64,000 bases of DNA. Source: Pseudomonadota bacterium. Its GTDB lineage: Bacteria > Pseudomonadota > Alphaproteobacteria > Rhizobiales > Phreatobacteraceae. This document shows, piece by piece, positions 17,676 through 26,627 of this stretch; positions within the stretch are counted from its first letter, which is position 1; each line of letters begins with the position of its first letter. The stretch is taken from NCBI GenBank assembly GCA_020161695.1, contig JAIUOO010000001.1, positions 434,001 to 498,000 of the forward strand, in the 5' to 3' direction. The notes below the pieces were generated by a model. It saw only the letters and a list, made by a program, of their open reading frames with translations, was not told the DNA's origin and searched no databases. The position numbers and the translations under genes were made by a program.

Positions 17676-19391
17676 ATGAACCTCCATTCCCCGCCGCCCG
17701 AAACCAAAGCCCTCGACGCGCTGACGCTGGCCGTCATCCAGGCAGGCCTCCAGCAGGTCTGCAACGAGATGGACATCGCCTTCTCGCGCTCGGCCTTCTC
17801 GCCGGTCATCGCCGAAGCCGACGACCGCGCCGACGGCATCTACGACCGCGACACCGGCGCGCTGATTTCCCAGGGCGAGTTCGGCCTGCCGGTCTTCGTC
17901 GGCACGATGCAGCACTCGACCGGCCACATCATCCGCCTGATCGGCGAGGGCCGCGCCGGCAAGCCGGAACCGGGCGACATCTACATCGTCAACGACCCCT
18001 ATCTCGGCGGCACGCATCTGATGGACGTGCGCTTCGCCAAGCCTGTCTTCGTCGACGGCCAGCTGTTCTGCTGGCTGCAGAACACCGGCCACTGGCCGGA
18101 TATCGGCGGCATGGTGCCCGGCGGCTTCTCGGCTCACGCGACCGAGGTCGAGCAGGAGGGCCTGCGGCTGCCGCCGGTGAAGCTGTTCAAGCGCGGCGAG
18201 ATGGACGCGGAGATTTTCGCGATCATCTCCTCCAACATCCGCATCGCTGACCAGCGCATCGGCGACATCAAGGCGCAGGCGGCAGCCCTTCTCGTGGGCG
18301 AAACCCGGCTGATGGATCTCGTCGCGAAATATGGCGCGGCGACGCTGGATGCGGCCATCGCCCAGATCCGCGCCCGCTCGGCCGAGCGCATGCGCGCGGA
18401 GATTCGCGCCATCCCCGACGGCATCTACAAGGCCGAGAGCTTCGTCGATTCCGACGGCGTGGTGAACGAGCCGCTCAGGATCGCCCTCACCGTCACCAAG
18501 ACCGGCGAGACCATGCAGTTCGACTTTTCCGAGTCATCCCCGCCCTGCCAGGGGCCGATGAACTCGGTCTTCGCCACCACCTGCTCGTCGGTCTATCTCG
18601 GCGTGAAGCACATCTTCCCGGACGTGCCGATCAACTCGGGCGCCTTCGAGCCGCTGACGATCCTGAAACCCGAAGGCACCTTCCTCGACGCGCAATATCC
18701 CCGCCCCGTTTCCGGCTGCGCGGCGGAGGTCTCCCAGCGCATCGCGGAGGCCGTGTTCCTCGCGCTCGTCCAGGCGATCCCCGACAAGGTGACGGCGGCG
18801 CCCGCCGGAACCTCCGGCAATTTCGCGCTTGGCGGCTTCGACCCCGTCAAGAAGGCCGGCTACGTCATGTATCAGATCACCGGTGGCGGCTACGGCGGCA
18901 ATGCCGGCCATGACGGCCTGACCAACGGTTGCTCGACCATCGGCATCTCCAAGACGGCGCCGGTGGAGGTGATGGAGCAGTATTATCCCGTGCTGTTCCG
19001 CCGCTTCGCCTTGCGCGAGGGTTCGGGCGGCGCCGGCAAGGCGCGCGGCGGCTTCGGCGTCCATTACGAGGTGGAACTGCTGCGCGGCGAGGCACGCGCT
19101 TCCTTCGTCATGGATCACGGCCGGTTCGGTCCGCCGGGCGTGCTCGGCGGCAAGGATGGCGCACCGAACATCGTGAAGATCCACCGCGGGGCCGAGACGA
19201 CGATCCCCGAACATCTGTCCAAGGATCAGGGGCTTCGCATCCGCGCCGGCGACCGGGTCGAGGTCATGACCCCCGGTGGCGGCGGCTACGGCGACCCGGC
19301 GAAGCGCGATGCGGCCGACATCGCCCGCGACGTGGCGCGCGGCTACTACACGGCGGCCGAAGCCGAAGCGCTCTGGGGCCGGAGGGGGTGA
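17676..19391 (+). CDS. hyuB: Hydantoinase B/oxoprolinase family protein, HyuB
   Basis: The second subunit of the ATP-dependent cyclic-amide hydrolase, 571 residues. It has the family hallmarks AFSRSAFSPVIAEADDRADG, GDIYIVNDPYLGGTHLMDV, CWLQNTGHWPDIGGMVPGG and, near the C terminus, FVMDHGRFGPPGVLGGKDG with MTPGGGGYGDP. Asp and His residues in the NDPYLGGTH and NTGHW regions are the expected metal ligands. Its stop TGA overlaps the next ATG by one base, so it is coupled to the molybdenum hydroxylase genes. This is a strong hint that ring hydroxylation and ring opening belong to one pathway. Confidence 0.93.
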   Translation: MNLHSPPPETKALDALTLAVIQAGLQQVCNEMDIAFSRSAFSPVIAEADDRADGIYDRDTGALISQGEFGLPVFVGTMQHSTGHIIRLIGEGRAGKPEPGDIYIVNDPYLGGTHLMDVRFAKPVFVDGQLFCWLQNTGHWPDIGGMVPGGFSAHATEVEQEGLRLPPVKLFKRGEMDAEIFAIISSNIRIADQRIGDIKAQAAALLVGETRLMDLVAKYGAATLDAAIAQIRARSAERMRAEIRAIPDGIYKAESFVDSDGVVNEPLRIALTVTKTGETMQFDFSESSPPCQGPMNSVFATTCSSVYLGVKHIFPDVPINSGAFEPLTILKPEGTFLDAQYPRPVSGCAAEVSQRIAEAVFLALVQAIPDKVTAAPAGTSGNFALGGFDPVKKAGYVMYQITGGGYGGNAGHDGLTNGCSTIGISKTAPVEVMEQYYPVLFRRFALREGSGGAGKARGGFGVHYEVELLRGEARASFVMDHGRFGPPGVLGGKDGAPNIVKIHRGAETTIPEHLSKDQGLRIRAGDRVEVMTPGGGGYGDPAKRDAADIARDVARGYYTAAEAEALWGRRG

Positions 19392-20254
19392 TGCGCTACT
19401 TCCGCCCCACGACGCTCGCCGAGGCGCTCGAGATCCGCGCGAGCCACGATGTGACCGTCCTCGCGGGCGGCACCGACGTCTATCCCGTGCGCACCGCAAG
19501 ACGCGCCTGGGGCGACCCGACGCACAAGGACGTGCTCGACATCTCCGCCGTGCCCGGCCTCAAGGGCATCACCGAGGAGACGGATCGCTGGCGGCTCGGC
19601 GCGCTGACGACCTGGACGGAGCTTGCCCGCGCCGAGCTTCCCGCGCTGTTCGACGGCTACGCCCAGGCCGCGTGCGACGTCGGCGGCGTGCAGGTGCAGA
19701 ATCTCGGCACGTTGGCCGGCAACATCGTCACGGCTTCGCCGGCCGGCGACGGCATCCCGAACCTGATGGCACTGGATGCGCAGGTGGAACTCGTCAGCCG
19801 CGCCGGCACGCGCACCCTGCCCTACGCCGCCTTCGCGACCGGCTACCGGCAGACCGCTCTCAAGGCCGACGAGATCGTCACGGCGATCCTCGTGCCTAAG
19901 CTCGACGGAGCGCGCTCGACCTTCCTCAAGCTCGGTGCGCGGAAATATCTCGTCATCTCCATCGCCATGGTCTCCGTCGTCGTCGCCACGGATGCGGCAG
20001 GCCGGATCAGCACGGCCCGCATCGCGGTCGGCGCCTGCTCGGCGGTGGCGCAGCGGCTCGGCACGCTGGAAGCGGAACTCGTCGGCGTGCCGCTGGAGGA
20101 AGCATCCAGCGTGGTCACCGCAGCCCATCTCGGGGACCTCCAGCCCATCGACGACGTGCGCGCCACGGCCGCCTACCGCCTTGCGGCGGCGGAAGCGCTG
20201 GTGCGCGACGCGCTGTCCGACCTCGCCGCGACCGACGCCCGGAGGGCCGCCTGA
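19391..20254 (+). CDS. Molybdenum hydroxylase, FAD-binding subunit
   Basis: The medium subunit (CoxM/NdhF-like) of a xanthine-dehydrogenase-family enzyme, 287 residues. VLAGGTDVYPVRTAR (about 23-37) and LGTLAGNIVTASPAGDGIPNL (split as LGTLAGNIVT and ASPAGDGIP, about 104-122) bind FAD; the C-terminal CO_deh_flav_C domain follows from about 172. It passes electrons from the 2Fe-2S clusters to the acceptor. It is translationally coupled on both sides by one-base TGATG overlaps (hyuB before, Mo subunit after). Confidence 0.92.
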   Translation: MRYFRPTTLAEALEIRASHDVTVLAGGTDVYPVRTARRAWGDPTHKDVLDISAVPGLKGITEETDRWRLGALTTWTELARAELPALFDGYAQAACDVGGVQVQNLGTLAGNIVTASPAGDGIPNLMALDAQVELVSRAGTRTLPYAAFATGYRQTALKADEIVTAILVPKLDGARSTFLKLGARKYLVISIAMVSVVVATDAAGRISTARIAVGACSAVAQRLGTLEAELVGVPLEEASSVVTAAHLGDLQPIDDVRATAAYRLAAAEALVRDALSDLAATDARRAA

Positions 20255-23022
20255 TGCTTGACCGCCCGTCGCTCGCAACACTGACTCTGACCGTCAACGG
20301 CACCGGCCATCAGGTGGCAGCCCGGCCCTTCGCCAGCCTCGCCGATACGCTGCGGGAAGGCCTTGGGCTGACCGGCACCAAGATCGGCTGCGACGCGGGC
20401 GATTGCGGCGCCTGCACCGTGCTGATCGACGGCGAACAGGCCTGCGCCTGCCTCGTTTCGACCGCGCAGGCCGAGGGCCGCGCGGTCACCACCATCGAGG
20501 CCGCCCATCCGCTGGTCGACAGGCTGCGCGCGGCTTTCCTCGCCCATGGCGCGGCCCAGTGCGGCATCTGCACGCCGGGCATGATCATGGCGGCCACCGA
20601 CCTCCTGAGCCGCAACGCCGCGCCGACCAAGCAGGATATCGAGGATGGCATTGGCGGCGTGCTCTGCCGCTGCACGGGCTATGTGAAGATCATCGAGGCC
20701 ATTCAAGATGTGGCGCGGGGTGCCAATGCCTTCGCGCCTGTCGCCGAGGCGGGCTGCGCGGTGGGCACGCGGATCGCCCGCGCCGATGGCCTTCCCAAGG
20801 TTCAGGGCACCGACCGGTTCGGCGCGGATTTCGCTCCTGCCGACGCGCTGTGGCTGCGGGCCGTGCGTTCTCCCCATGCCAAGGCCCGCTTCACACTCGG
20901 CGACCTCGACGCCTTCAGGGCTGCGCATCCGGGGCTGGAAGCCATCCTCGCCGCCAAGGACATTCCCGGCGAGAACTCCTTCGGCATCTTCCCGACCATC
21001 AAGGACCAGCCGGTGCTGGCCCCCGGCTTCGTGCGCTATCGCGGCGAAGCCGTGCTGGCGCTCGTCGGCACGCGCGAGGCGGTCGAAGGCGTGCGCGATG
21101 CCGACCTGCCGATCCAATGGGTGATCGACACGCCGCTGATCGGCGTCGAGGCTGGCCTTGCACCCGGCGCACCGCCGCTCCATCCGAACATTCCCGACAA
21201 TGTGCTGACGCGCGGCTATCTCGAATGCGGCGACGTCGCCGAGGGTCATCTGTTGGGTGCCGCGACGGCGGAAGGGCGCTTCCGCACCGGCTTCGTCGAG
21301 CACGCCTATATCGAGCCCGAGGCGGGCTATGCGGTGAGGATCGGCGATCGCGTTGAGGTCACCGCCTGCACGCAGGCCGCCGTCATGGATCAGGAGGAGG
21401 TCGCGCGCGTCGTCGGCGTGCCGATGGCTCAGGTCCGCATCGTGCCGACCGCCTGCGGCGGCGGTTTCGGCGGCAAGCTCGACGTCTCGGTGCAGCCGCT
21501 GATCGCGGCGGCCGCGTGGCTCCTGAAAAGGCCGGTGCGCATCGTCTATTCGCGCACCGAAAGCATGGCCTCCACCACCAAGCGCCACCCCTCGAAAATC
21601 CACGCGAGGATGTCGGCGGACGCGGAAGGCCGCTTCACCGCCTATGAGATGACCGGCGACTTCAACACCGGCGCCTATGCCTCGTGGGGGCCGACAGTCG
21701 CTAACCGCGTGCCGGTTCATGCGACCGGCCCCTACAAGGTGCCGCATGTGCTCAACAAGACCCGCGCGGTGCACACCAACGAGGTGCCCGCCGGCGCCTT
21801 CCGGGGCTTCGGCGTGCCGCAGGCGGCGATTGCCGGCGAGACGCTGATCGACGACCTCGCGGAGAGCCTGAACATCGACCGCTGGGCCATCCGCCGGATC
21901 AACGCCATCGACCATGGCGACGCAACGCCGACAGGCCAGATTCTCCACGCTTCCGCCGGCCTGCCGCAATGCCTCGACGCGGTGAAGGCGGACTACGACG
22001 CGATGGTGGCTGCCGCCGACGCACATAACGCCAAGGGCGGCCGCATCGTCCGCGGCGTCGGCGTCGCCTGCATGTGGTACGGCTGCGGCAATACCTCCAT
22101 GTCGAACCCCTCGCGCATGCGGATCACGCTGACCCGCGACGGGCGCCTCACCTTCCTCAACGGCGCGGTCGATATTGGGCAGGGCTCGTCGACTGTGCTG
22201 CTGCAAATCGCGGCGGATGCGCTGGGGCTGCCGACAACACAGTTCGATTTCGTCGTCGGCGACACCGACCGCACCTACGACGCCGGCAAGACCTCGGCGT
22301 CGCGCCAGACCTTCGTCTCGGGCAATGCCTCGAAGCTCGCCGGCATGGACCTGCGCGCCAAGATCCTCGCGCTCGCCAATGCCGGACCGCAGGCGAAACT
22401 GAAGCTCGACGGCGCGACGCTTTCCGTCATCGACGGCGACGCCAGCCGGACCATCGACCTTGCAGCCCTCGTCGCCGACGATCAGGGCATCGTGCTCGCG
22501 GGCGAGGGCCAGTACGACCCACCGACGACCGTGCTCGACGCCAAGGGCCAGGGCATCCCCTACGCCACCTACGGCTTTGCTGCGCAGGTGGCGGAAGTGG
22601 AGATCGACCGGCTGCTCGGCACGATCAGGGTGAAGCGCATCGTCGCCGCCCACGATGTCGGCCGCGCCATCAACCCGACGCTGACCGAAGGTCAGATCCA
22701 CGGCGGCATCGCGCAGGGCCTCGGCCTCGCGCTGATGGAGGAATATCTCCCCGGCCGCACCGAGAACCTGCACGATTATCTGATCCCCACAGCCGGCGAC
22801 ATGCCGGAGATCGCCATCCACCTGATCGAGGATACCGAGCCGGAAGGACCGTTCGGCGCCAAGGGCGTCGGCGAACCGGCGCTGGTCGCGACCGCGCCGG
22901 CCATTCTCGGCGCGATCCGCCACGCCGTCGGCGTGCGCATGACCGAGGTGCCCGTGCTGCCGCACAAGCTCTGGGAAGCGATGCAGGCCAAAGGGATGCA
23001 GGCAAAGGAGGCCGCGGAATGA
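20254..23022 (+). CDS. Molybdenum hydroxylase, fused 2Fe-2S and Mo-binding subunit
   Basis: A 922-residue fusion of the small and large xanthine-dehydrogenase-family subunits, which are often separate. Residues 1-160 hold two 2Fe-2S clusters: Cys46, 51, 54 and 64/66 (plant-type), then Cys103, 106, 138 and 140. From about 165 comes the Mo-pyranopterin domain with CGGGFGGKLD (about 405), AGAFRGFGVPQ (about 515) and, near the end, GVGEPALVATAPA with the catalytic Glu. It should hydroxylate a C-H next to a ring nitrogen using water. The RGFG motif and the absence of AYRCSFR exclude CO dehydrogenase. Nicotinate, hypoxanthine-like or other azine substrates are all possible; neighbours favour a pyridine-type acid. 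Confidence 0.93.
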   Translation: MLDRPSLATLTLTVNGTGHQVAARPFASLADTLREGLGLTGTKIGCDAGDCGACTVLIDGEQACACLVSTAQAEGRAVTTIEAAHPLVDRLRAAFLAHGAAQCGICTPGMIMAATDLLSRNAAPTKQDIEDGIGGVLCRCTGYVKIIEAIQDVARGANAFAPVAEAGCAVGTRIARADGLPKVQGTDRFGADFAPADALWLRAVRSPHAKARFTLGDLDAFRAAHPGLEAILAAKDIPGENSFGIFPTIKDQPVLAPGFVRYRGEAVLALVGTREAVEGVRDADLPIQWVIDTPLIGVEAGLAPGAPPLHPNIPDNVLTRGYLECGDVAEGHLLGAATAEGRFRTGFVEHAYIEPEAGYAVRIGDRVEVTACTQAAVMDQEEVARVVGVPMAQVRIVPTACGGGFGGKLDVSVQPLIAAAAWLLKRPVRIVYSRTESMASTTKRHPSKIHARMSADAEGRFTAYEMTGDFNTGAYASWGPTVANRVPVHATGPYKVPHVLNKTRAVHTNEVPAGAFRGFGVPQAAIAGETLIDDLAESLNIDRWAIRRINAIDHGDATPTGQILHASAGLPQCLDAVKADYDAMVAAADAHNAKGGRIVRGVGVACMWYGCGNTSMSNPSRMRITLTRDGRLTFLNGAVDIGQGSSTVLLQIAADALGLPTTQFDFVVGDTDRTYDAGKTSASRQTFVSGNASKLAGMDLRAKILALANAGPQAKLKLDGATLSVIDGDASRTIDLAALVADDQGIVLAGEGQYDPPTTVLDAKGQGIPYATYGFAAQVAEVEIDRLLGTIRVKRIVAAHDVGRAINPTLTEGQIHGGIAQGLGLALMEEYLPGRTENLHDYLIPTAGDMPEIAIHLIEDTEPEGPFGAKGVGEPALVATAPAILGAIRHAVGVRMTEVPVLPHKLWEAMQAKGMQAKEAAE

Positions 23023-23063
23023 GCTCGGTCCATCCCTGTCTGCAAGGCACGAAGCTCCGCACC

Positions 23064-23197
23064 GACCCTCCCCTGGAGGGGGAGGGTCGATCGAGCATCG
23101 CGAGATCAGGGTGGGGTGACCCTCTCCCCGCCCTCGCCATCACCCCACCCCGGCGCTCCTGCGGAGCGCCGACCCTCCCCCTCCAGGGGAGGGTGAA
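23064..23197. repeat. Mosaic inverted repeat element, CACCCTCCCCT family (copy 2)
   Basis: GACCCTCCCCTGGAGGGGGA on the left pairs with CCCCTCCAGGGGAGGGTGAA on the right, and GGGTGGGGTG pairs with CACCCCACCC inside. The inner block on the right, GGCGCTCCTGCGGAGCGCC, is its own hairpin. It lies between the Mo subunit and the reductase gene. Confidence 0.9.
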
Positions 23198-23215
23198 ACC
23201 CGCGCGGAGGTCGCC

Positions 23216-24724
23216 ATGACCGCCACTGACCACCTCTCCATCGAGGCCCGTTCGAAGAAATTCGGCGCGGACGAGGGCGACGGCATCCTGCGCTGCGATG
23301 CCTGCCCCGTGCTCTGCCGCATCCGGCCCGGCCGCGCGGGTGCCTGCTCGCGCTATGCCAACGAGAACGGCCAGCTGGTGCGCACCGACCCCGTCGTGCT
23401 GCTGGCGAAGACCGTCGAGGACGGCGGCAGGCTGGTCGAGTTCGGCCGCAACGACTGGGACGGGCAGATGCTCGACCCCTCGCGCACCTTCGTCACCGCC
23501 ATCGGCGCCGGCACCACCTATCCCGATTACAAGCCGGCGCCCTTCATCGTCTCGGCGGTCCATGAGGGCGTCGACACGGTCACCGTCGTGACCGAGGGCA
23601 TCTTCAGCTATTGCGGCGTGAAGGTGAAGATCGACACCGACCGGCACCTCGGGCCCGAGGCCGCGCCCATCCGCGTCAGCGGCGAGCAGGTCGGCCATGT
23701 GACGACCGCCGAATACGGCAGCCAAATGCTCTCCGTTGGCGGCGTGCGCCACCTCACCGGCGGCTCCAAGAAGGAAGGCAACGTCACCTGCGACACCATG
23801 CTCAAGCTCTGCGCGGGCGAGCCGGTGACGATGACTATCGACGGCGGCCACGAGGTCATCGTGCAGGCCGATGCCGCGCCCATCGTGGACGGCAAGCCGG
23901 AGCAGCGCATGCGCGTCGGCTGCGGCTCGGCCACCGTCGGCATCTTCGCCAAGCAGTGGCTCGGCCATGTCGACGAGGTGATCGTGGTGGACGACCACAT
24001 CACGGGCGTCCTCACCGAGCATCAGGCAGGCCGCGTGCTGGACATGCGCCAGGCCGGCATCCGCGTGCGCGGGCGCAAGTCGACGCCCGGCCGCTATTTC
24101 CAGGTCGCCAATCCCGGGATCGGCTGGGGCGGCACGGACATCGAGGACCCGCTGTCGATCATCCAGAAGATCGACCCTGAAACCGCATGGCCGGGCCTGC
24201 GGCTGCTGATGACCTCCACCACCGGCGAGCATTTCCTCTACTGCGTGCTCGACGAGAACCTCGTGCCGCAGCCAGCGCCGATCCCCGATGCCGTGATGAA
24301 GGTGGTGGACCGGATCGGCGAGAATTGCGAGCCCTCGCTCTGCACCGTGCTGTTCATGGCTGGCGCGGGCGGTTCGCTCAGGGCCGGCGTCACCGAAAAC
24401 CCGGTCCTGCTGACGCGCTCCGTGGCGAAGGGCGAGACGCGCGTCACCATGGGCGGCGCGCCGGTCTATCTCTGGCCCGGCGGCGGCATCACCGTGATGG
24501 CGGACGTGATGCGCCTGCCGAAGAACGCGTTCGGCTACGTGCCGACCCCCGCCCTCGTCGCGCCGATCGAGTTCACCCTGCCTCGCGCGCTTTACGAGCG
24601 GCTCGGCGGCCACATGGAGGATGTCGTCGCCATCGACGACATCCTGCGCGATGTCGCCCCGCAGGCGCGCATCGACGGCTGGCACGGCGGCAATCCCTGG
24701 CCCTTCCCGGAGAAGCGTGCATGA
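23216..24724 (+). CDS. 6-hydroxynicotinate reductase-like Fe-S protein
   Basis: A 502-residue protein of the family named after Hnr of Eubacterium barkeri, which reduces 6-hydroxynicotinate to 1,4,5,6-tetrahydro-6-oxonicotinate. The N-terminal CDACPVLC with a later GACSRY (Cys27, 30, 34, 44) fits a 4Fe-4S cluster. Further conserved-looking stretches are IFSYCGVKVKIDTD, GGSKKEGNVTCDTM and WPGGGITVMADVM. It follows the Mo hydroxylase and is coupled to marR by a four-base ATGA overlap. In an aerobic alphaproteobacterium the electron donor (ferredoxin or a flavin) is an open question, and none is encoded nearby. The substrate may be another hydroxy-azine. Confidence 0.8.
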   Translation: MTATDHLSIEARSKKFGADEGDGILRCDACPVLCRIRPGRAGACSRYANENGQLVRTDPVVLLAKTVEDGGRLVEFGRNDWDGQMLDPSRTFVTAIGAGTTYPDYKPAPFIVSAVHEGVDTVTVVTEGIFSYCGVKVKIDTDRHLGPEAAPIRVSGEQVGHVTTAEYGSQMLSVGGVRHLTGGSKKEGNVTCDTMLKLCAGEPVTMTIDGGHEVIVQADAAPIVDGKPEQRMRVGCGSATVGIFAKQWLGHVDEVIVVDDHITGVLTEHQAGRVLDMRQAGIRVRGRKSTPGRYFQVANPGIGWGGTDIEDPLSIIQKIDPETAWPGLRLLMTSTTGEHFLYCVLDENLVPQPAPIPDAVMKVVDRIGENCEPSLCTVLFMAGAGGSLRAGVTENPVLLTRSVAKGETRVTMGGAPVYLWPGGGITVMADVMRLPKNAFGYVPTPALVAPIEFTLPRALYERLGGHMEDVVAIDDILRDVAPQARIDGWHGGNPWPFPEKRA

Positions 24725-25179
24725 CGGCGAAGCGCGCGAAGCAGCCGGCCGGCGACCTGACCGGCAGGGCCTATGTCCTCGAGGACCAGATCGGCTTCCT
24801 GATCCGGCGCGCCCACCAGCGCGCCAGCGCCATTTTCGAACAGGTCATGGACGGCATGGACGTGACGCCGGTGCAATATGCCGCGCTCGCCAAGCTGCAC
24901 GATCTCGGGCCGACCTCGCAGAACCAGCTGGGGCGCATGGTCGGCATCGACCCCGCCACCATGTTCGGCGTCGCCGGCCGCCTGTCGAAACGCGGGCTGG
25001 TCTCGCCGTCGGTCGACCCGAACGATGCCCGCCTGGTCCTGCTGACCTTGACCGAGAGCGGCCACGCCACCGTGGAGGCGATGAAGTCGCTCGGCCCGGA
25101 AGTGACCCGGCGGACGCTCGATCCGCTGTCCGCCGACGAGGCGGCGCAGCTTCTCGACCTGCTCGGCAGGATCGGGTGA
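24721..25179 (+). CDS. MarR family transcriptional regulator
   Basis: A 152-residue winged-helix regulator. YVLEDQIGFLIRRAHQRASAIF forms the dimer helix; DVTPVQYAALAKL, TSQNQLGRMVGIDPATMF (recognition helix) and SPSVDPNDARLVLLTLT (wing) are typical MarR motifs. It sits inside the heterocycle array, overlapping the reductase stop by four nt. It is the only regulator encoded in the array, and therefore the prime candidate for the TTCGT-NN-ACGAA sites at 10248 and 15427. The ligand is probably a pathway acid. Confidence 0.9.
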   Translation: MTAKRAKQPAGDLTGRAYVLEDQIGFLIRRAHQRASAIFEQVMDGMDVTPVQYAALAKLHDLGPTSQNQLGRMVGIDPATMFGVAGRLSKRGLVSPSVDPNDARLVLLTLTESGHATVEAMKSLGPEVTRRTLDPLSADEAAQLLDLLGRIG

Positions 25180-25182
25180 GCC

Positions 25183-26049
25183 ATGTGGGACGCGCCCGTC
25201 GTGCAGCGCCTCGACGGCGACCGGCTGCATCTCCAGCACGGCCCGATCGACGTGGTGCTGCGCGCCTGGGGCGCCGCCAGCGCGGTCCGCGAGGCCTATG
25301 AGGCGGCCATCGCGCGGTTCGGCGGCATCCTCCCGGAACTCGCCGGCGAGCTCGCGGAGTTGCGCAGGCCGATGAGCGAGCGCCCGCACGTCGAGACGTC
25401 CGTGGCGCGACGCATGGTCAATGCTTGCCGGCCCCATGCCGGCATCTTCGTCACGCCCATGGCGGCGGTCGCCGGCGCGGTCGCCGACGAGCTCATGGAG
25501 ACGATGGTCGAGGCGGCCCCGCTGGACCGCGCCTTCGTCAACGATGGCGGCGACATCGCGATCCACCTCACCGAGGGCGAGACCATGGAGGTCGCCGTGG
25601 CGGCGGATTTCTCGCGCGGCGCCATTCCGGCGCTCAACGGCCGCATCACCCTGCGCGACACGGACGGCATCGGCGGCATCGCCACGTCGGGCGCGCAGGG
25701 CCGCTCCTTCTCGCTCGGCATCGCGGATTCGGTGACGATCCTCGCCCGCGACGCAGCCTCGGCCGATGTCGCCGCGACGCTGGTCGCCAATGCCGTCGAC
25801 GTCGACGATCCCGCCGTCACACGCCGCGCCGCGCGCGATCTCGATCCCGACAGCGACCTCGGCGACCTCATGGTGACGACCGGCGTCGGGCCGCTAACGC
25901 CCGCGAGGATCGCCGAAGCGCTGGAGGCCGGGCGCGCCCGCGCCGAACAGTTCCGCCGGCGTGGCCTCATTCGCGACGCCGCCCTCGCCCTCAAGGGCGA
26001 GATGGTGACGCTCGGACAATTCAGAAGTCTCAGGGAGATGAAACCATGA
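25183..26049 (+). CDS. UPF0280 family protein (ApbE-like fold)
   Basis: A 288-residue member of UPF0280, a family whose solved structures resemble ApbE flavin transferases; no reaction is established. Visible blocks are MVNACRPHAGIFVTPMAAVAG, AFVNDGGDIAIHL, GGIATSGAQGRSFSLGIADSVT and VANAVDVDDP. The Gly-Asp pair in NDGGD is the ApbE-like metal/nucleotide position. It starts three nt after marR and overlaps AA_synth by four nt. The context suggests flavinylation or another maturation step for the reductase or hydroxylase, or a catalytic role in ring degradation (inference). Confidence 0.8.
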   Translation: MWDAPVVQRLDGDRLHLQHGPIDVVLRAWGAASAVREAYEAAIARFGGILPELAGELAELRRPMSERPHVETSVARRMVNACRPHAGIFVTPMAAVAGAVADELMETMVEAAPLDRAFVNDGGDIAIHLTEGETMEVAVAADFSRGAIPALNGRITLRDTDGIGGIATSGAQGRSFSLGIADSVTILARDAASADVAATLVANAVDVDDPAVTRRAARDLDPDSDLGDLMVTTGVGPLTPARIAEALEAGRARAEQFRRRGLIRDAALALKGEMVTLGQFRSLREMKP

Positions 26050-26627
26050 CCATCGATGTGAGGAAGATCGTCGTCGGCGTCGAGGAAGTCCGCCACGACG
26101 GCGGGCCGAAGCTGGCGAAGCCGATCCTCAAGGGCTGGGTGGCCGCGATCCTGAAGAACCCCTTCGCTGGCCGCTATGTCGAGGATATCCAGCCGTTCAT
26201 GGACGAGTTGAAGCCGCTGGGCCTGGAATGTTCCACCAAGCTGCTCAAAGCGCTGGGCGGCGATGCCGGCGCCATCGAAGCCTATGGCAAGGGCTCCATC
26301 ATCGGCGCGGCAGGCGAACTGGAGCACGGCGCGCTCTGGCATGTGCCGGGCGGCTACGCCATGCGCGAACTGCTCGGCGAGGCGCTGGCCATCGTGCCCT
26401 CGATGACCAAGGTCGGGCCGATGGGAGCGATCCTCGACGTGCCGACCCATCACCGGACAGCGGCTTATGTCCGCTCGCACTTCGACGGCGTCACGCTGAT
26501 GGTGCAGGACTCCCCGAAGCCCGACGAAATCCTGTTCGCTCTGGCCATGACCACGGGCGGCCGTCCGCATCCGCGCATGGGCGGGCTGACGCAGGACCAG
26601 ATTTCCAAGCGCGACGGGCAAAGGTGA
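26046..26627 (+). CDS. Amino acid synthesis family protein (PF06684, formerly DUF1185)
   Basis: A 193-residue protein of the AA_synth family. Its known structures are variants of the chorismate mutase/YjgF-like trimeric fold, and its biochemical role is unknown. ARKIVVGVEEVRHDGG-type N terminus (here IVVGVEEVRHDGG), AVIKNPFAGRYVED-like ILKNPFAGRYVED, GKGSIIGAAGELEHGALWHVPGG and GGRPHPRMGG are strongly conserved. It is bracketed by four-base and one-base overlaps, so it is tightly coupled to UPF0280 and GNAT. A role on an enamine or amide intermediate of the heterocycle route is plausible but unproven. Confidence 0.85.
   Translation: MTIDVRKIVVGVEEVRHDGGPKLAKPILKGWVAAILKNPFAGRYVEDIQPFMDELKPLGLECSTKLLKALGGDAGAIEAYGKGSIIGAAGELEHGALWHVPGGYAMRELLGEALAIVPSMTKVGPMGAILDVPTHHRTAAYVRSHFDGVTLMVQDSPKPDEILFALAMTTGGRPHPRMGGLTQDQISKRDGQR

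Noticed and set aside
20173..22965. Minus-strand open frame of about 930 codons
   Set aside because: Antisense to the molybdenum hydroxylase subunit, which has all cofactor motifs on the plus strand.
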